A stretch of 64,000 bases of DNA from Jongsikchunia kroppenstedtii DSM 45133 (GTDB lineage: Bacteria > Actinomycetota > Actinomycetes > Mycobacteriales > Mycobacteriaceae), in assembly GCF_000380485.1 (NCBI RefSeq), contig NZ_AQYG01000050.1:356410-420409 (forward strand), in the 5' to 3' direction. Shown in pieces: positions 48,901-57,320 of this stretch. Numbering within the stretch: position 1 is the first letter of the stretch; every line of letters begins with the position of its first letter. The translations under genes and the position numbers were made by a program. Below the pieces are notes generated by a model. It was not told the origin of the DNA. It was given only the letters and a program-made list of their open reading frames with translations, and ran no database searches.

Positions 48901-50509
48901 CGTGGTCCTGGATGCACGACTGCACCCGGTGCCGGCCGGCGTGGCGGGCGAACTGTACCTGCTCGGCGATCAGCTGACCCGCGGCTACCACCGCCGGCCG
49001 GAACTCACCGCCACCCGATACGTTCCAGCCCCGCTGGTTCTGGGCGAACAGTATGCGGGACAACGCATGTACCGCACGGGCGACCTCGTGCGCTGGACTG
49101 CCGACGGCACGCTCGATTACCTCGGGCGCTCGGACGACCAGGTGCAGGTACGCGGATTTCGCGTCGAACTCGCCGAGATCGACGCGGCGCTGTCCGCGCA
49201 TCCCGCCGTCCGGTCGGCGGTCACGGTCGCCGATACGGGCTCCGATGTCACGACGCTGCACGGCTATCTGACCGCCGCGGACGGCGCTGACCTGGACACC
49301 GCGGAACTGCGCCGAATCCTGGCCCGCACGCTGCCGCGACACCTGATCCCCGCGTCGTTCACCGTGCTCGACCGGCTACCGCTCACTCCGGTCGGGAAGA
49401 TCGATCGGGCCGCACTGCCGAAACCGCAACAGCAACAGTCGGAATCGGAGAGGCACCGCCCGCCCGCGGCAGGACTGGAGAGCACGATCGCCGGAATATT
49501 CGCCGATGTCCTGGACGCGGCAACCGTCGGCGCCGAGGACAACTTCTTCGATATCGGCGGCAACTCGCTGCTCACCACCACCGTCGCGACCCGGCTGCGC
49601 GAGGCGGGCCACCAGGTCGCGGTCCCGGACCTCTTCGCAGCGCCGACGGCGGCGGAACTGGCCGCCGTACTGTCCGGCGACGCGTCCGGACGCTCCGCTC
49701 TCGCACCGGTATTGACGTTGCGCGACAAGTCTCCGGATTCGGACGCCGCGCCGCTGTTCGTCTTCCACCCGGCGATCGGACTGTCGTGGAGCTTCGCCGC
49801 ATTGCTACCCCACATCGATGCCGGCCGCGCGGTATACGGCCTGCAGAATCCCGCCCTGTCCGGGGAGCGGCCCGGCGGGTCGATCGGCGAGCTGGCAGCC
49901 GACTACGTGGCGCGCATCCGGGAGATCGCCGGTCACGGCCCGTACCGCCTCCTGGGCTGGTCGCTGGGCGGCCTCATCGCACACGAGGTCGCGGTCGCCC
50001 TGCAGCGCGCCGGCGAACAGGTGGAGCAGCTGATCCTGCTCGACTCCTACGTCGTCGCCGATCATCCGGATCTCGCGACGACACAATCGACGCGGGAATT
50101 GCTGGGCGAGTTCGGGTTCGACACCGCCGGCATGGCGGAGGATCCCGATCTCGACGAGATCTGGTCAGCGCTCCGGGAGGCCGACGGTGCTCTGGCGGAC
50201 CTCTCCCGCGACGACGTCGCCGCGGTGCTGGAGACCTTCGGGGCGGCCGGGCCGCTGGCGGCGAATTGGCAACCGCGGACCTTCGTCGGCGACGCCGTAT
50301 TCGTCAGCGCCGCCGATCGTCCGGCCGATCGACCGCCGGCCCGCCCGGACTGGATCGACCGGATCACCGGCGACATCGCCGATGTCGTGCTGCCCTGCAG
50401 CCATGCGCGGATGTTGTTGCCCGCCAATGTTGATCAGTACTCCCACGTACTCAACCCCACCCCACCGACCCCGGCCCGCCGGCCGGGCGCCCATCGAAAG
50501 GCATGGTGA
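36935..50509 (+). CDS. Four-module non-ribosomal peptide synthetase with terminal thioesterase
   Basis: The 4524-residue protein has the order C-A-T, C-A-T, C-A-T, C-A-T-TE. C-domain HH dyads are at 147-148 (HHLAFDG), 1200-1201, 2274-2275 and 3329-3330; carrier serines at 1012, 2075, 3142 and 4211; the TE nucleophile Ser4343 in GWSLGG and His4490. A domains start near 475, 1524, 2605 and 3661. The A1 binding-pocket code reads DVWHFSLIDK, the serine type. A2, A3 and A4 read DALFVGAVVK, DALFAGCIVK and DALFAGVIIK, which I cannot assign. The first C domain looks like the EntF type that acylates the first residue. No epimerase is visible. GTG at 36935 follows AAGGAGG. The product would be an N-capped tetrapeptide. 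Confidence 0.95.
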   Translation: MTTYDVALTTTEASALPLTAAQRGIYYAQLLDPEVPMSVAAFVEFHAAVDPTVMDRAVADTADETESGLLRLVKPEDDTEPRVLVDRDRRIELGRRDFSDADDPRAAALAWIDEHRARTVDLFADPLLETYLLRLGPDHTIWYCWGHHLAFDGYAAMYMMVRVAQRYTAITGATEVPGAAVATIAEIAEIDRAYRDSSRFAEDREYWAARLTDGCSESTGPQPTSFSPNCDAAAPVATVRSAVLDTEVAAGIRAMAEALGVRPASVITATVAAYLARLNDVPDAMVSLPVAVRDSAILRSSAGLTSNVLPIRAAFGRPDATVSIRDLVCTVNREIKGAVRHQRYRHEEIATDLLGSMTGRRGFFGPMVNVMLFFEHIDFGALRGELNVLSTGPVEDASVNVYDALSGQMRLDLEANPRVYDPAEIDMHHMRLIDFLTRLVDADPDRSLADIRLVSDAEFSALQEFSAGPEVDSRELTLTDLLTDAAARFPEKTAIVDPAGHPLSYADFRERTAAVADGLRTRGVGPESVVGVALPRGTDQVVALHAVIRAGAAFVPIDAAEPEDRLAHILDTARPALVIVEPDSELPGVVTATMPELSDAAASPLAGALTTHPDQAAYLLFTSGSTGRPKGVQITHRAIVNRLRWMQETYGLSPEDRVLQKTPGTFDVSVWEYFWPLTAGATLVVARPDGHRDPWYLREVIETHGVTATHFVPSMLSAFADVLSADDATAIALDSLRMIFASGEALTPSTVARAAAITSAAVHNLYGPTEAAIDVTFHNDCRPTDSVIPIGRPVWNTRLHVLDRSLSPVPIGAVGELYLGGIQLARGYRGRADLTAGKFIADPGGGGGRLYRTGDLVRRRADGELEYLGRDDTQIKIRGQRVELGEIESALAALPGVRGAAAVARTDLVADTIVIGHVTGDRSLSDRDLRAELSNSLPAHMIPTVVMFSDELPITANGKLDRRALPEPVFGCEQHVHPETPLEKLVHTTVQSILELSELSMSAGFFDVGGNSLAATRIAARLSAATGCRLGIRAIFDATDIAAIVDALRRLGVTDDAMPQAAPAPTVTVDGPVPLSPAQHRLWLAAQVDSTTATSYTMPFSVRLLGELDDVALGAALADVVARHEPLRTRVTRVSGIACQHVESPAADLIALPTVHASDFDPDAVRQYARLPFDLERELPIRAQLLRHGADDHTLVVVIHHLAADGWSLAPLAHDLGAAYRARRDGDEPHWSELPAGYRQISAERAAWLEQPDSGAAQQIDYWSKVLADAPAGIELPYDRPRSPSDHSGSSVRTRIAADTADQLIRLAEQRGSSLFMVLHAAVAALLRNMSQSDDIVVGTPVSGRGDDRLDHMVGMFVNTLALRTTVDKWSSFADLLGRVRETDLAAFDHADVPFDRLVGELNPPRSGSGQPYFDVTVALENSPRVDLDFAGLAATAAPIPTGTAKFDLEFTFREPSDAGIEIEIGYTTALFDRETVASLASRLVRLCEIVGADPEVAVGDASVLAPHERLDLVPAVGPGHRPVEHLEQLLAAAVAARPDRPAIVCPETGRMLTYREFDAATNRFARLLIEAGAGPEAFVAVGLPRGIDWSIAVWSIVKSGAAWVPVDPAYPRPRIEFMLSDSGARLLVTDRASRPHVSPEDEGPVSCVVIDDEATTARLERNSTAPITDRDRRLPVAVDQPAYLIYTSGTTGVPKGVVVSHRGLGDFAAEEVSRLRLTPDSATLHLASPSFDASILEMLMAVGAAATMHIAPPGVVGGRELADLMANARVSHAFLTPSLLTTMEPDDLPDLCTLVIGGEHPNAEAVRRWSAGRRLINAYGPTEATVVATMSQDISPHDTVTIGRPIRGVSAMVLDERLRPVAPGAIGELYLSGPHLARGYHGVRPLTSKRFIANPYGEPGERMYRTGDLVRWRIDHTLEFRGRADHQAKVRGHRIELGEVNAAIATDDSVRDVITVVDGDGEAARLVSYITAADSVAAGADLVGELRDRLADRLPRYLVPSAVVVLDRIPTTPIGKVDMRALPAAEPDMTGPAGYVAPRTDIERAIAADFAELLAIDVDGIGREHDFFDLGGNSLLATQLVGRLEQRFDRRIAVRDLFDDARVVALARLSSAAGDDQPLVALTHEPDAEVQPGPAQQQLWFLNQFDDSGDGSAAGGYHIAFALRLCGDLDTAALGGALAHAVERHEPLRTRYPARSGRPVLDVIAPQHVSGFDGIDLHPEPIADADWADTVARCAAAPFDLTNDLPLRARLHRIEPANAGEAPVEHRLTIVIHHIAADGWSLGPLARDIASAYADLSGGREPQASPLPVSYRDYLRWQATSLGLDADGPERRIDELTQWWHTELEGVDGAPILAADVVDAAEAVPTAGFVEVPFDPALRAALRDHDGLGNTEFMAVHAMVAALLHRLHADPAAHFGARRSDLIIGTPVAGRGDPRLAELVGMFVNSVPLRTPVASGARFVDLLSTVRDADLAALAHADLPFERLVAALRPARTGGHPIFQIALTVDDLDIADTGALELDGIESEVLPVEAGGPRFDLELRVRSGVARFIYDTSRFSPRRVADLADRFVALAEQVVADPTVTIGELQIDSLAGDGTGSAEQTAPRHLADLIDDTVAARPNAIALDDGDRQLSYRDASELADRWAAALAGYDLGPESVIAVAIDRSIESVIATWAIAKAGAAMLPIDPRLPADRVAHMLSDSGAVLGITTGELFDARPRDLWWVRTDELSGTAAAVSTEPANPRLPDSCAYVIYTSGTTGLPKGVAVSHRGLAAFASAQTARYQVESDSRTLHFASPSFDAAMLELLLALDAGATMVIAPPTIYGGDELVEFLGEHAVTHAFVTPAALASAGPRELPHLKCLAVGGESFGRELVDRWSAGRRFLNCYGPTETTIVTVISDALTPNGSLPIGTPIDQTSALVLDDRLRPVPPYAPGELYLAGPGLARGYAGRHAMTAGRFVAAPTGVGPAGSRMYRTGDIVSRDLDGALTYLGRRDRQVKVRGFRIELDEVDSTLAGHPAVRSAVTVVNGTHDTARLVSYVVAQPSTDRGPDLERSLIAHVRDRLPRQMVPSAIVAIDAIPLTVNGKVDQAALPTPDPAATAEDRRTPETVAEQVVVAFVADALDLPPESVGIDDDFFEMGGTSLQATGLISRINIAHRGEPIRVRALFDNPVLARFAALLDIDADSANTVASEDPSATDADRPERFPLAPMQRRLWSLQRSQPDAVDYVMPFRLHLRGTVDVPTLRAALVDVVTWHAGLRTVYPEGADGPFGIVLDDAAAVVGPLTAADDDPAAIVEALAGRPFDLTVDAPLRVGLSSAGDTHTLVLAIHHIAADGASLPLIVGDLIRTYRERLAGRATAWQAAPLDYRDYALAMAQADDGGIDDDRRYWADRLSGAPGETSIAADATLADRSGGAMVSVPVDTDLRDAVLAFARSNTTSAFSVLHTATVALLHRLGVGTDLVIGTPVANRNPRGTAADDYRQVVGMFVNTVALRTAVDPGGTAQSLLDAVRDADLDAWDHLDAPFDDVVADVNPVRLPGRHPLFQIALSVHDLADSLAGNRLRVNGNLSLEVDEVDTHTAKFDLQLTVTGMTAHAPEPALTVTYARNRYSERQARDLAVRLLRTLRALIDDPGRAVGDIRVTDPLEVAALSPVSGRPSAPPRTLIELLDAAVSRCPDGIAALTEEAGVVRTISYRELDARANRLARLLLARGVIDGPEPLVAMAIGRSIEAVVAIWAIIRCGAAYVPVDPNYPQGRVAHMLDDSGARSVVTTSAAATSLGTSLPTVVIDDPDIQRQSAALSPEPIGDDERSASVRPNQLAYVIYTSGSTGTPKGVLVPHSGLGAVHDELADRMRPTPQSRVLHFASPSFDASMLEFLLAAAGASTLVIAPTTLYGGDDLAAFIDRHQVSHAFITPAAVATMDPAATQSLSTLAVGGEAVGADLVQHWASGRRLLNVYGPTETTIICTGSAPLSADAPVTIGTPNNGVGAVVLDARLHPVPAGVAGELYLLGDQLTRGYHRRPELTATRYVPAPLVLGEQYAGQRMYRTGDLVRWTADGTLDYLGRSDDQVQVRGFRVELAEIDAALSAHPAVRSAVTVADTGSDVTTLHGYLTAADGADLDTAELRRILARTLPRHLIPASFTVLDRLPLTPVGKIDRAALPKPQQQQSESERHRPPAAGLESTIAGIFADVLDAATVGAEDNFFDIGGNSLLTTTVATRLREAGHQVAVPDLFAAPTAAELAAVLSGDASGRSALAPVLTLRDKSPDSDAAPLFVFHPAIGLSWSFAALLPHIDAGRAVYGLQNPALSGERPGGSIGELAADYVARIREIAGHGPYRLLGWSLGGLIAHEVAVALQRAGEQVEQLILLDSYVVADHPDLATTQSTRELLGEFGFDTAGMAEDPDLDEIWSALREADGALADLSRDDVAAVLETFGAAGPLAANWQPRTFVGDAVFVSAADRPADRPPARPDWIDRITGDIADVVLPCSHARMLLPANVDQYSHVLNPTPPTPARRPGAHRKAW

Positions 50510-50511
50510 CC

Positions 50512-50775
50512 ATGACCAACCCCTTCGACAACACCGACGGAACCTTCCTGGTGCTCGTCAATCACGAGGGTCAACACTCGCTGTGGCCGGATTTCGCCCC
50601 GGTGCCTGACGGCTGGACCCGGGTGCACGGCCCGGCGGGCCACGACGACTGCCTGAACTACGTCGAGGAGAACTGGCGGGACATGCGGCCGGCCAGCCTG
50701 ATCGCCGCGATGGCAGAGGCCGAGGACGCCGCCGCGGCCAGGAGGGACGTCGATGGGTCGACACACGATGGCTGA
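50512..50775 (+). CDS. mbtH: MbtH family NRPS chaperone
   Basis: This protein of 87 residues carries the full MbtH signature: [33 protein letters not shown] and [16 protein letters not shown]. MbtH proteins bind A domains and are often essential for their folding and activity. Starts at ATG 50503, GTG 50506 (GTGA overlap with the NRPS stop) or ATG 50512 are possible; I chose 50512 because AAAGG then stands at good distance and MTNPFDN is the usual family start. A 20-residue Ala-rich C-terminal extension overlaps the next gene. Confidence 0.93.
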   Translation: MTNPFDNTDGTFLVLVNHEGQHSLWPDFAPVPDGWTRVHGPAGHDDCLNYVEENWRDMRPASLIAAMAEAEDAAAARRDVDGSTHDG

Positions 50776-51817
50776 GATCCTCGAAGCGGCAACCACGGAC
50801 ACGCTGCCGGTCGTCCCGGCTGAAGAAGCAGCCGCGTCGGACGCGTTGACGCTCTCCGGCGTGACCAAGGTGTTCCGCTCCGGTACCGCGCGCCGCGGTG
50901 TCGAACACATCGCGGTACGCGAACTGGACCTGAGCGTGCGGCCGGGCACCGTCCATGCGCTGCTGGGGCCCAACGGTGCGGGCAAGACCACGACCGTGTC
51001 GATGGTCGCGACACTTCTGCGACCCGACGCGGGCGAGATCCTCGTCGACGGAGTCGACGCGGTGAAGCACCCCGGCGAGGTCCGCGAAATCATCGGCGTC
51101 TCCGGCCAATACGCGGCCGTCGATCAGAATCTCACCGGGTTCGAAAACCTGCGGATGACGGCCCAGCTCTACGGCATGTCACGGCGAGCGGCGACGGCCG
51201 TCGCCCGGGAGATGATCGACCGGCTGGACCTCACGGCCGCGGCGGATCGCCCCGCGCGCACCTACTCCGGCGGAATGCGGCGACGACTCGATCTCGCCGG
51301 CGCGCTGCTCAACAAACCCCGCCTGGTCATCCTCGACGAGCCGACCACGGGCCTGGACCCGCGCGGGCGACGACAGATCTGGGACATCGTCCGCGACCTG
51401 GTGGCCGCGGGTACGACGATCCTCCTCACCACGCAGTATCTGGAGGAGGCCGACGAACTCGCCGACCAGATCACGGTGATCGATCACGGCGCGATCCGTG
51501 CCCACGGCACGCCGGATGAACTGAAGGCCGAGTACGGCATGGCCCAGCTGACCGTCGAGGTCGCGCCCGAGTCCCACGCCGCCGATGTCCGCGCGGCACT
51601 GACGACGCTCGGCCCCGGATCACCGCGGCAGCTCGATTCGACGCACTGGGAGGTGGCGGTGGCGGCCGGTACGCGCAGCGCCGTCGCCGCCGTCAAGTCG
51701 CTCGACCAGTGCGGCGTGAACATCGTCGACGCGATCGTGACCGCGCCGACCCTCGACGCGGTCTTCCTGCAGCTGACCGAATCGGCCGACCGAACGGAGG
51801 CCGTCGATGGTCGGTGA
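50753..51817 (+). CDS. DrrA-like ABC exporter ATPase
   Basis: The 354-residue ATPase has Walker [19 protein letters not shown], the Q-loop [20 protein letters not shown], the signature [16 protein letters not shown], Walker [18 protein letters not shown] and an H-loop [14 protein letters not shown]. The C-terminal domain ([14 protein letters not shown], then [12 protein letters not shown]) is the DrrA-type extension. It should power export of the NRPS product or its lipid-linked form. The start lies 23 bases inside mbtH and has AGGAGGG eight bases upstream, so the operon is tightly coupled. Confidence 0.93.
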   Translation: MGRHTMAEILEAATTDTLPVVPAEEAAASDALTLSGVTKVFRSGTARRGVEHIAVRELDLSVRPGTVHALLGPNGAGKTTTVSMVATLLRPDAGEILVDGVDAVKHPGEVREIIGVSGQYAAVDQNLTGFENLRMTAQLYGMSRRAATAVAREMIDRLDLTAAADRPARTYSGGMRRRLDLAGALLNKPRLVILDEPTTGLDPRGRRQIWDIVRDLVAAGTTILLTTQYLEEADELADQITVIDHGAIRAHGTPDELKAEYGMAQLTVEVAPESHAADVRAALTTLGPGSPRQLDSTHWEVAVAAGTRSAVAAVKSLDQCGVNIVDAIVTAPTLDAVFLQLTESADRTEAVDGR

Positions 51818-52589
51818 TACCGCAGTCCTGATCGAACGCAACCTGCTCACGGTCCGCCGCATCCCCACGCTGTTGCTCGGCGCGACGGTGCAGCCGCTGA
51901 TGTTCGTGTTCCTCTTCGCCTACGTCTTCGGCGCCACCCTGGGCGGCGGGTCGTACCGCGAGTTCCTGATGGCCGGGATCTTCACTCAGACAGTGCTTTT
52001 CAATGCCGCGTTCACCACTGTCGGCCTGGCCAACGACATGGCCGACGGCATCGTGAACCGACTACGCACGCTGCCGATGTCGCGGTTGGCGGTGATCACT
52101 GCACGCGTCAGTTCGGACATGCTGCTCGGGGTCCTCGGACTCGCGGTGATGGTCGCGTGCGGGTACATCATCGGCTGGCGGATTCGCGGCAGCGCTCTCG
52201 ACGCCGTCATCGCGTTCGCGATACTGCTGCTCTTCGCTCTCGCCATGGCCTGGGTGGGGGCGGTGACGGGGCTGGCCGCACGCAATGTCGAGGTCGCGCA
52301 AAGCGTCGGATTCCTGTGGATGTTCCCGGTGACCTTCCTGTCGAGCGCGTTTATTTCGGCGGCGAGCCTGCCCGGCCCGTTGCGCGCGATCGCGGAGTGG
52401 AATCCGGTGACCGCCGTCGCGACCGTGTCGCGGGCGCGATTCCACAACGCGGCGCCACCGGACTTTCCCGTGCCCAGCGGTTGGCCCGCACAGCACGCAC
52501 TCGGCTATTCGGTGCTGTGGAGCGTGGGCCTGCTGGTCGTGTGCGTGCCTGCCTCGCTGGTCCTCTACCGTCGATCGGCTCGCCGATGA
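51807..52589 (+). CDS. DrrB-like ABC-2 exporter permease
   Basis: The 260-residue permease has six membrane segments and the ABC-2/DrrB signature: PLMFVFLFAYVFGATLGGGS near the N-terminus, then MADGIVNRLRTLPMSRLAVI, and WMFPVTFLSSAFISAASLPG followed by WNPVTAVATVSRARF. It overlaps the ATPase gene by 11 bases and has GGAGG upstream. With the ATPase it forms a daunorubicin-type exporter dedicated by position to the NRPS product. Confidence 0.92.
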   Translation: MVGDTAVLIERNLLTVRRIPTLLLGATVQPLMFVFLFAYVFGATLGGGSYREFLMAGIFTQTVLFNAAFTTVGLANDMADGIVNRLRTLPMSRLAVITARVSSDMLLGVLGLAVMVACGYIIGWRIRGSALDAVIAFAILLLFALAMAWVGAVTGLAARNVEVAQSVGFLWMFPVTFLSSAFISAASLPGPLRAIAEWNPVTAVATVSRARFHNAAPPDFPVPSGWPAQHALGYSVLWSVGLLVVCVPASLVLYRRSARR

Positions 52590-52626
52590 GCCCACCTGAG
52601 TCGTCGAATGTCCGTACGGTGGATAC

Positions 52627-53196
52627 GTGTCGATGAGCGCACCCGGCGATGTCGATCTCTCGCACCTGCTGACCCAAGCCTCCAACGGCGATCGGGAGGC
52701 CTTCGCCCGGCTCTATGACCGGACGAGTTCCCGCATCTACGGCCTGGCGTTGCGGATACTCCGCGACCGCAACCATGCCGAGGAGGTCGTGCAGGAGTCG
52801 TACATGCAGTACTGGCAACGGGCGCACGAGTACGACGTGAGTCGCGGCAGCGTCACCACCTGGATGATGACGATCGCTCACCGTCGAGCCGTCGATCGAG
52901 TCCGAACCGAGGAGCTGCAACGCAGCCGCAGCGCTCAGTACATCGCGGAGAACGGCACGGTCCCGGCCGCCCCCGTCACCGATGCCGTTCTGGCACAAGA
53001 AGAATCGGACACGCTGCGGCAATGCCTGGGGCGCCTCACCGATCTGCAGCGCAACAGCATCGAGCTGTCCTACTTCGGCGGGCTGAGCTATCCGGAGGTG
53101 GCCGAACACACCGCGACGCCGCTGCCGACGATCAAATCGCGCATCCGCGACGGACTTCGTCGACTGCGCCTCTGCATGGGGAGCCAGCATGGCTGA
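52627..53196 (+). CDS. ECF sigma factor, SigK-like
   Basis: The 189-residue protein has sigma region 2 (AFARLYDRTSSRIYGLALRI, AEEVVQESYMQYWQRAHEYD, TWMMTIAHRRAVDRVR) and region 4 (RLTDLQRNSIELSYFGGLSY, then PLPTIKSRIRDGLRRLR). This matches the SigK group, which pairs with RskA-type membrane anti-sigma factors. It starts 37 bp after the exporter permease on the same strand, so it could be part of the NRPS transcript. A GTG at 52627 after GGTGG is chosen; an ATG two codons later is possible. No SigK promoter motif was confirmed. Confidence 0.9.
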   Translation: MSMSAPGDVDLSHLLTQASNGDREAFARLYDRTSSRIYGLALRILRDRNHAEEVVQESYMQYWQRAHEYDVSRGSVTTWMMTIAHRRAVDRVRTEELQRSRSAQYIAENGTVPAAPVTDAVLAQEESDTLRQCLGRLTDLQRNSIELSYFGGLSYPEVAEHTATPLPTIKSRIRDGLRRLRLCMGSQHG

Positions 53197-53917
53197 CCGC
53201 GATTGGATAGAAGACAACGTCGAGCTGTATGCGATCGACGGCCTGCCCGCCGCCGAGCATGCCGAGATGGAGGCCTCGCTCGCGGCCCTGTCGGACCTGG
53301 AACGCCAGATCTACCAACGTCACATCGTCGACACCCAGTCGGCAATGACCGACTACGCGGGTCGGTACGCAGCGGCGCCTCCAGCAGACCTTCGCGGCCG
53401 GATCCTGGACGACCACGCGACGGGCACTCGCCAGGTGATTCCGATTCGGTCGCGTCGCCGGCGGATCGCGACCATCATCGCGGCCGCCGCGGTGGTGATC
53501 GCGGTCGCGCTCGCGGCGGGAGTAGGCATCGGACGGGTGACCGCGCCGTCGACCAAATCCTCCGTAGCCCAGAGCGATCCGACACTGGCCGTGTTGGCCG
53601 CGCCCGATGCGACGATGCAGACGACGCCGCTGGACGACGGCCGCGGCACGCTGGCACTGGTCGTTTCTCGTTCCCACGATCAGGCCGTCGCGATCGTGCG
53701 CCGGACCACCAACCCGGTGCCCGCAGATCGATCACTCCAGTTCTGGCTCGTGGGGAAAGCGCCGACGCCGATCTCCGCAGGACTGGTCGACAACGCCGCC
53801 GCCCCACCGCTTCTCATCAACGCGATCGGTGGCGCCCAGGTCCTGGCGGTCACCCTCGAACCGCGCGGCGGGTCACCCGCGCCGACCACGCCGCTGCTGA
53901 CGAAGGTTCCTCTCTGA
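53189..53917 (+). CDS. RskA-like anti-sigma factor
   Basis: The 242-residue protein has the anti-sigma-K layout. The N-terminal cytoplasmic ASD (WIEDNVELYAIDGLPAAEHA) binds the sigma factor. One membrane helix lies at about 92-113 (RRIATIIAAAAVVIAVALAA). The extracytoplasmic RskA domain contains TTPLDDGRGTLALVVSRSHD and PADRSLQFWLVGKAPTPISA. In mycobacteria RskA is cleaved by regulated proteolysis to free SigK. The gene overlaps the sigma gene by eight bases, giving balanced synthesis. Confidence 0.92.
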   Translation: MADRDWIEDNVELYAIDGLPAAEHAEMEASLAALSDLERQIYQRHIVDTQSAMTDYAGRYAAAPPADLRGRILDDHATGTRQVIPIRSRRRRIATIIAAAAVVIAVALAAGVGIGRVTAPSTKSSVAQSDPTLAVLAAPDATMQTTPLDDGRGTLALVVSRSHDQAVAIVRRTTNPVPADRSLQFWLVGKAPTPISAGLVDNAAAPPLLINAIGGAQVLAVTLEPRGGSPAPTTPLLTKVPL

Positions 53918-53924
53918 CCGGGCG

Positions 53925-54800
53925 TCAGCCGTGGATGTCGCCGCAGAGGATCGGCGCGAACAGCATGGTCGGCTTACCGTCCTGAAGAATCTGCTGCATC
54001 GAGCCGAAGTGCACGTTGACATACCAGCCGGTGGCGGGTGGCGGCCCGGACACGGAGATCGTGGTCGTCTCGGCGGCATTTCCCGATGCATCGGCCTTCA
54101 GGTCCGGCAGGCTGTAGGCCACCGCGCCCTGCTGCACGCAGGAGCCGTCATGAATATGGGCCGCGTGCACCGTATTCGGCGGTAGCCCGGTGGCTTTGAT
54201 GCCCACTGTCAACTGATGCGACGACGGCACATAGCTCAATGTCGTCGAGCCGGTGATCGACTTGCCGTTGCGTCCGGAGGGCATCATCGTAAGCTGCACC
54301 GGCGCAGCGTGATTCGATCCCGGAGTGATGTCAGCGCACGAGATCGATGTGAAGCTGACGTCCTGCGGCGAGCCCAGTTGCGCCATCGGGGCCAAGTGGA
54401 TGTTCAGGTAGGAATGATCCGGAATACCGTCCGGGACCTTCGTCTTCGATTCCACCGTCTGCTTGATCACCCCGAAGCTGTCCGCGGTGATATCGGCGAA
54501 CGGCACCGATGGGGGCTTGGTCTGGTCCGCGCAGGTTCCGGGGTGGATATGCATCGCATGCGCGCCGCCCGGAGTGAAGCCCGACATGTCGATCGTCGCC
54601 GACACGAGTTGCGTTGTTGGATCCCATTTCAGGCTGACCGTCCCGGTCGGTGCCGGCGTGAGCTGCACGGTCGGAATGGTCGGCGGACTCGCACCGGCCG
54701 AGGACGTCGAGGATGACGACGAGTGGCTGGAACTACTCGAACACGCCGCCAGTGCCAGCAGTCCGGCCGCGGCCATGCACGCTCCTGCGAGTCGCTTCAT
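53925..54800 (-). CDS. CHRD-domain lipoprotein
   Basis: The 291-residue protein has a lipoprotein signal (MKRLAGACMAAAGLLALAAC) and a Ser-rich linker. Two beta-rich CHRD-like repeats follow: LKWDPTTQLVSATIDMSGFT with AMHIHPGTCADQ, and LSYVPSSHQLTVGIKATGLP with AAHIHDGSCVQQ. Each repeat has an H-I-H and a Cys, suggesting metal or structural disulfide roles. CHRD proteins occur outside the cell; the bacterial role is unknown. It converges on the anti-sigma gene seven bp beyond its stop and may be a member of that sigma factor's regulon, but no promoter motif was found. Confidence 0.83.
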   Translation of the reverse strand: MKRLAGACMAAAGLLALAACSSSSSHSSSSSTSSAGASPPTIPTVQLTPAPTGTVSLKWDPTTQLVSATIDMSGFTPGGAHAMHIHPGTCADQTKPPSVPFADITADSFGVIKQTVESKTKVPDGIPDHSYLNIHLAPMAQLGSPQDVSFTSISCADITPGSNHAAPVQLTMMPSGRNGKSITGSTTLSYVPSSHQLTVGIKATGLPPNTVHAAHIHDGSCVQQGAVAYSLPDLKADASGNAAETTTISVSGPPPATGWYVNVHFGSMQQILQDGKPTMLFAPILCGDIHG

Positions 54801-55151
54801 CAGAAGCGCCCCCTTACGGGTTGATGTTCTGACGCCTGTTGCGAGGCTAGGCCTGCACGAAATCCCCGGGCAACGCCTTTTGTCCGGATCCGCCGGATCA
54901 ACTGAAAATTCCGTCGGGTGGGCCTCCACACCGCCGGCCACCGCCATGCGGCCAGTGCGACGTGCCTCACTCGATAGCCGGTCCGGCACGGAATCGTGCT
55001 AGTTTTGAGTTACTTGACCTGCATATTCAGCGGTCTCGCGTCGATGAACGCATCTCACACTTTCCTCGGCGACCAGGCGCGCCACCTGTCGCGCGCCGCA
55101 CCCGGCCACCAAAAATTGGCGCCGGGCCCACATGCCAGAAAGACACTTCGC
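54801..55151. promoter_or_regulatory. Divergent control region between CHRD gene and helicase gene
   Basis: No gene is supported in these 351 bp. The rightward part gives the helicase a leader of more than 100 bases, like those of cold-induced RNA helicases; a hairpin GCACG-GAAT-CGTGC followed by TAGTTTT lies at 54986-55006. An in-frame extension of the helicase to 54996 is open but lacks helicase sequence. I see no clear promoter pair. Confidence 0.4.
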
Positions 55152-56696
55152 ATGACTACCTTCGCCGATCTCGGCGTGCCCGCAGCCGTTTGCACATCGC
55201 TTACCGCACAGGGCATCACAGCTCCTTTTCCGATCCAGACCAAGACCCTTCCCGACTCCTTGAGCGGCCGCGACGTGCTCGGCCGCGGCCGCACCGGGTC
55301 CGGCAAGACGCTCGCGTTCGCGTTGCCGCTCGTCAGCCGCCTGGCTGCGGCCGGCGCCGCCCGTCGGGCCGCCCGCAAGCCGCGCGGCCTGGTGCTCGCG
55401 CCGACCCGGGAGCTCGCCACCCAGATCAACAACACGGTGCAGCCGCTCGCCGAGGCGCTCGGCCTGAACACCACCGTCATCTACGGCGGCGTTCCGCAGC
55501 AGCGCCAGGAGCGCGCGCTCGCGGCCGGCGTCGACATCGTCATCGCCTGCCCCGGCCGGCTCGAGGACCTGCTGCGGCAGGGCGTCGTCTCGCTGTCGAC
55601 CGTGGCGGTCACCGTGCTCGACGAGGCCGACCACATGGCCGACCTCGGCTTCCTGCCCACGGTGCGCAAGATCCTCAACGCCACCCCGAGCGGCCAGCGC
55701 CTGCTGTTCTCCGCGACGCTCGACAACGGCGTCGACAAGATCGTCAAGGCCTACCTGAACAATCCCGTCACGCATTCGGTCGACGAGCCGAAGGCCGCCG
55801 TGTCGTCCATGGAGCACCGCGTGTTCGCGGTCGCCGACCCGGGCGCCAAGAAGCAGTTGGTGTCGACGCTGGCCTCTGGCACCGGACGCCGGGTGCTGTT
55901 CACCCGCACCAAGCATCACGCCCGCAAGCTCGCGAAATCGCTGACGGCCGAGGGTATTCCGGCGGTAGATCTGCACGGCAACCTGTCGCAGAACGCCCGT
56001 GACCGCAACCTTGCGGCCTTCTCGGCCGGGAGCGTCCGCGTGCTGGTGGCCACCGATGTCGCTGCGCGCGGCGTCCACGTCGATGACGTCGAGCTGGTCG
56101 TCCACGTCGATCCGCCGACCGAGCACAAGTCGTATCTGCACCGCTCCGGCCGCACGGCACGCGCCGGCGCCGCGGGCACCGTCGTCACCATCTCGACGCC
56201 CGATCAGCGTCGCGATGTGCAGAAGCTGATGCGTGCCGCCGGCGTCACCGCCGACATCGATTCCGTGTCGTCCACGTCGCCCGCCGTCACGGATCTGGTC
56301 GGCGAGGTGGCCGCCAAGGTGCACGGCCCCTTGCCCACCGAGCGCCCATCCGCCGGCAACCGCCCCAAGGCTGCGGGCTCCGGCCAGGGACGCCGGCGTC
56401 GCAAGCCGGCCGACCGCGACGATGCCGGTCGACGTTCGGCTGATCGCTCCGCACATCGCGGCGGATCCGCGAATCGCGACGGATCAGGCCGCCGCACGGG
56501 GCAGTCGCAGTCCAATCGCTCCGGCGGTGCCGCGCATTCGGGCGGCAGCGGACGCACAGGCGGCAGCGGACGTTCCGGCGGTGCCGGGCGGGCCACCGCC
56601 TCCGGACGTGGCGGTTCCGACCGCGCAGCTGCCGGCACCGCGTCGCAGGCATCCGGTCGGCGCCGCGCGCGTCGCCCCGCGACCTTCACTCGCTAG
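55152..56696 (+). CDS. DEAD-box ATP-dependent RNA helicase (RhlE-like)
   Basis: The 514-residue helicase has all family motifs in order: Q motif FADLGVPAAVCTSLTAQGIT, motif I GRTGSGKT, Ia PTRELA, motif II LDEADHM, motif III SAT, motif V ATDVAARGVHVDD and motif VI HRSGRTARAG. It unwinds RNA duplexes, in ribosome assembly or cold adaptation. The last 120 residues are a low-complexity tail rich in Gly, Ser and Arg (HSGGSGRTGGSGRSGGAGRA), typical of RNA-binding tails. The start ATG at 55152 is chosen because the Q motif follows at once. A strong terminator ends the gene. Confidence 0.95.
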   Translation: MTTFADLGVPAAVCTSLTAQGITAPFPIQTKTLPDSLSGRDVLGRGRTGSGKTLAFALPLVSRLAAAGAARRAARKPRGLVLAPTRELATQINNTVQPLAEALGLNTTVIYGGVPQQRQERALAAGVDIVIACPGRLEDLLRQGVVSLSTVAVTVLDEADHMADLGFLPTVRKILNATPSGQRLLFSATLDNGVDKIVKAYLNNPVTHSVDEPKAAVSSMEHRVFAVADPGAKKQLVSTLASGTGRRVLFTRTKHHARKLAKSLTAEGIPAVDLHGNLSQNARDRNLAAFSAGSVRVLVATDVAARGVHVDDVELVVHVDPPTEHKSYLHRSGRTARAGAAGTVVTISTPDQRRDVQKLMRAAGVTADIDSVSSTSPAVTDLVGEVAAKVHGPLPTERPSAGNRPKAAGSGQGRRRRKPADRDDAGRRSADRSAHRGGSANRDGSGRRTGQSQSNRSGGAAHSGGSGRTGGSGRSGGAGRATASGRGGSDRAAAGTASQASGRRRARRPATFTR

Positions 56697-56703
56697 ATCC
56701 CGA

Positions 56704-56750
56704 ACGACAGCGACCCGCGGCTCGATTGCCGCGGGTCGCTGTCGTCTTTT
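56704..56750 (+). terminator. Strong intrinsic terminator after the helicase gene
   Basis: Perfect 18-base arms, beginning ACGACAGCGACCCGCGGC, enclose the loop TCGATT and are followed by CTTTT. It starts eight bases after the helicase stop codon. The stem is among the longest in this window. It also stands before the convergent SUKH gene's end. Confidence 0.92.
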
Positions 56751-56765
56751 CAGAGCCCCCGAGCG

Positions 56766-57311
56766 TTAGGCCGGCCTCGGCACGAATCCGTCGCGAATGA
56801 GCTCCAGCGCGTCGTCGCCGAATACCTGCGTCGGGAATCGCCCGGCGACGAGGTCGGCGAGATAGGCGACCAACCCTCCGGGGTGGTAGTCGTTCGTCAG
56901 GCCGTCACCAATGACCACGGCCGCCCAGGCGTTCGGGTCGTCCCCGGTCATATGCCAGTAGCCGGTTTCGCCGCCGGGGGCGCCGCCCCAGCCGTAGTAC
57001 GGCACGGGGTCGACGTCCTCGATCGCCATCGGAACGGTGGAACCGTCCGGGTGGATCCACTGATGGTGGCCGTATGTGCCGCGCAGGTCGGTCAGCGACT
57101 GCCGGCAATACGCGCCGCCGGCGATCAGGTCGTCCGGCGTCGGAGCCATCAGCCCCAGGTAGCCGCCGAGCGACCCCTCGCCGTAGGTGCCGACGAGCTG
57201 CTTGTAGTCGTCGGGCAGGACGAATCCCACCGCAGCCTGGGCGGCGTCAAAGTCGTAGTGAGGTACCGCCTTTGGCGGCGGCACGAGCGAAACCAATTCT
57301 TCGAGCGACAT
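56766..57311 (-). CDS. SMI1/KNR4 (SUKH) family immunity protein
   Basis: The 181-residue protein has the SUKH-1 fold pattern: VGFVLPDDYKQLVGTYGEGS near the N-terminus, GGYLGLMAPTPDDL, the WGGAPGGETGYWHMTGDDPN strand region and GGLVAYLADLVAGRF. SUKH proteins are immunity proteins of many bacterial polymorphic toxins, especially nucleases. It starts nine bases after the stop of the secreted nuclease gene, on the same strand, so the two form a toxin-immunity operon. It has no signal peptide, as expected for a cytoplasmic inhibitor. Confidence 0.85.
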   Translation of the reverse strand: MSLEELVSLVPPPKAVPHYDFDAAQAAVGFVLPDDYKQLVGTYGEGSLGGYLGLMAPTPDDLIAGGAYCRQSLTDLRGTYGHHQWIHPDGSTVPMAIEDVDPVPYYGWGGAPGGETGYWHMTGDDPNAWAAVVIGDGLTNDYHPGGLVAYLADLVAGRFPTQVFGDDALELIRDGFVPRPA

Positions 57312-57320
57312 ATTCGGACC

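Noticed and set aside
54986..55006. Hairpin GCACG-GAAT-CGTGC followed by TAGTTTT as a terminator
   Set aside because: No gene in that direction ends nearby, and the stem is only five base pairs.
54996..55151. N-terminal extension of the helicase
   Set aside because: The frame is open, but the Q motif begins right after the ATG at 55152 and the upstream residues have no helicase character.
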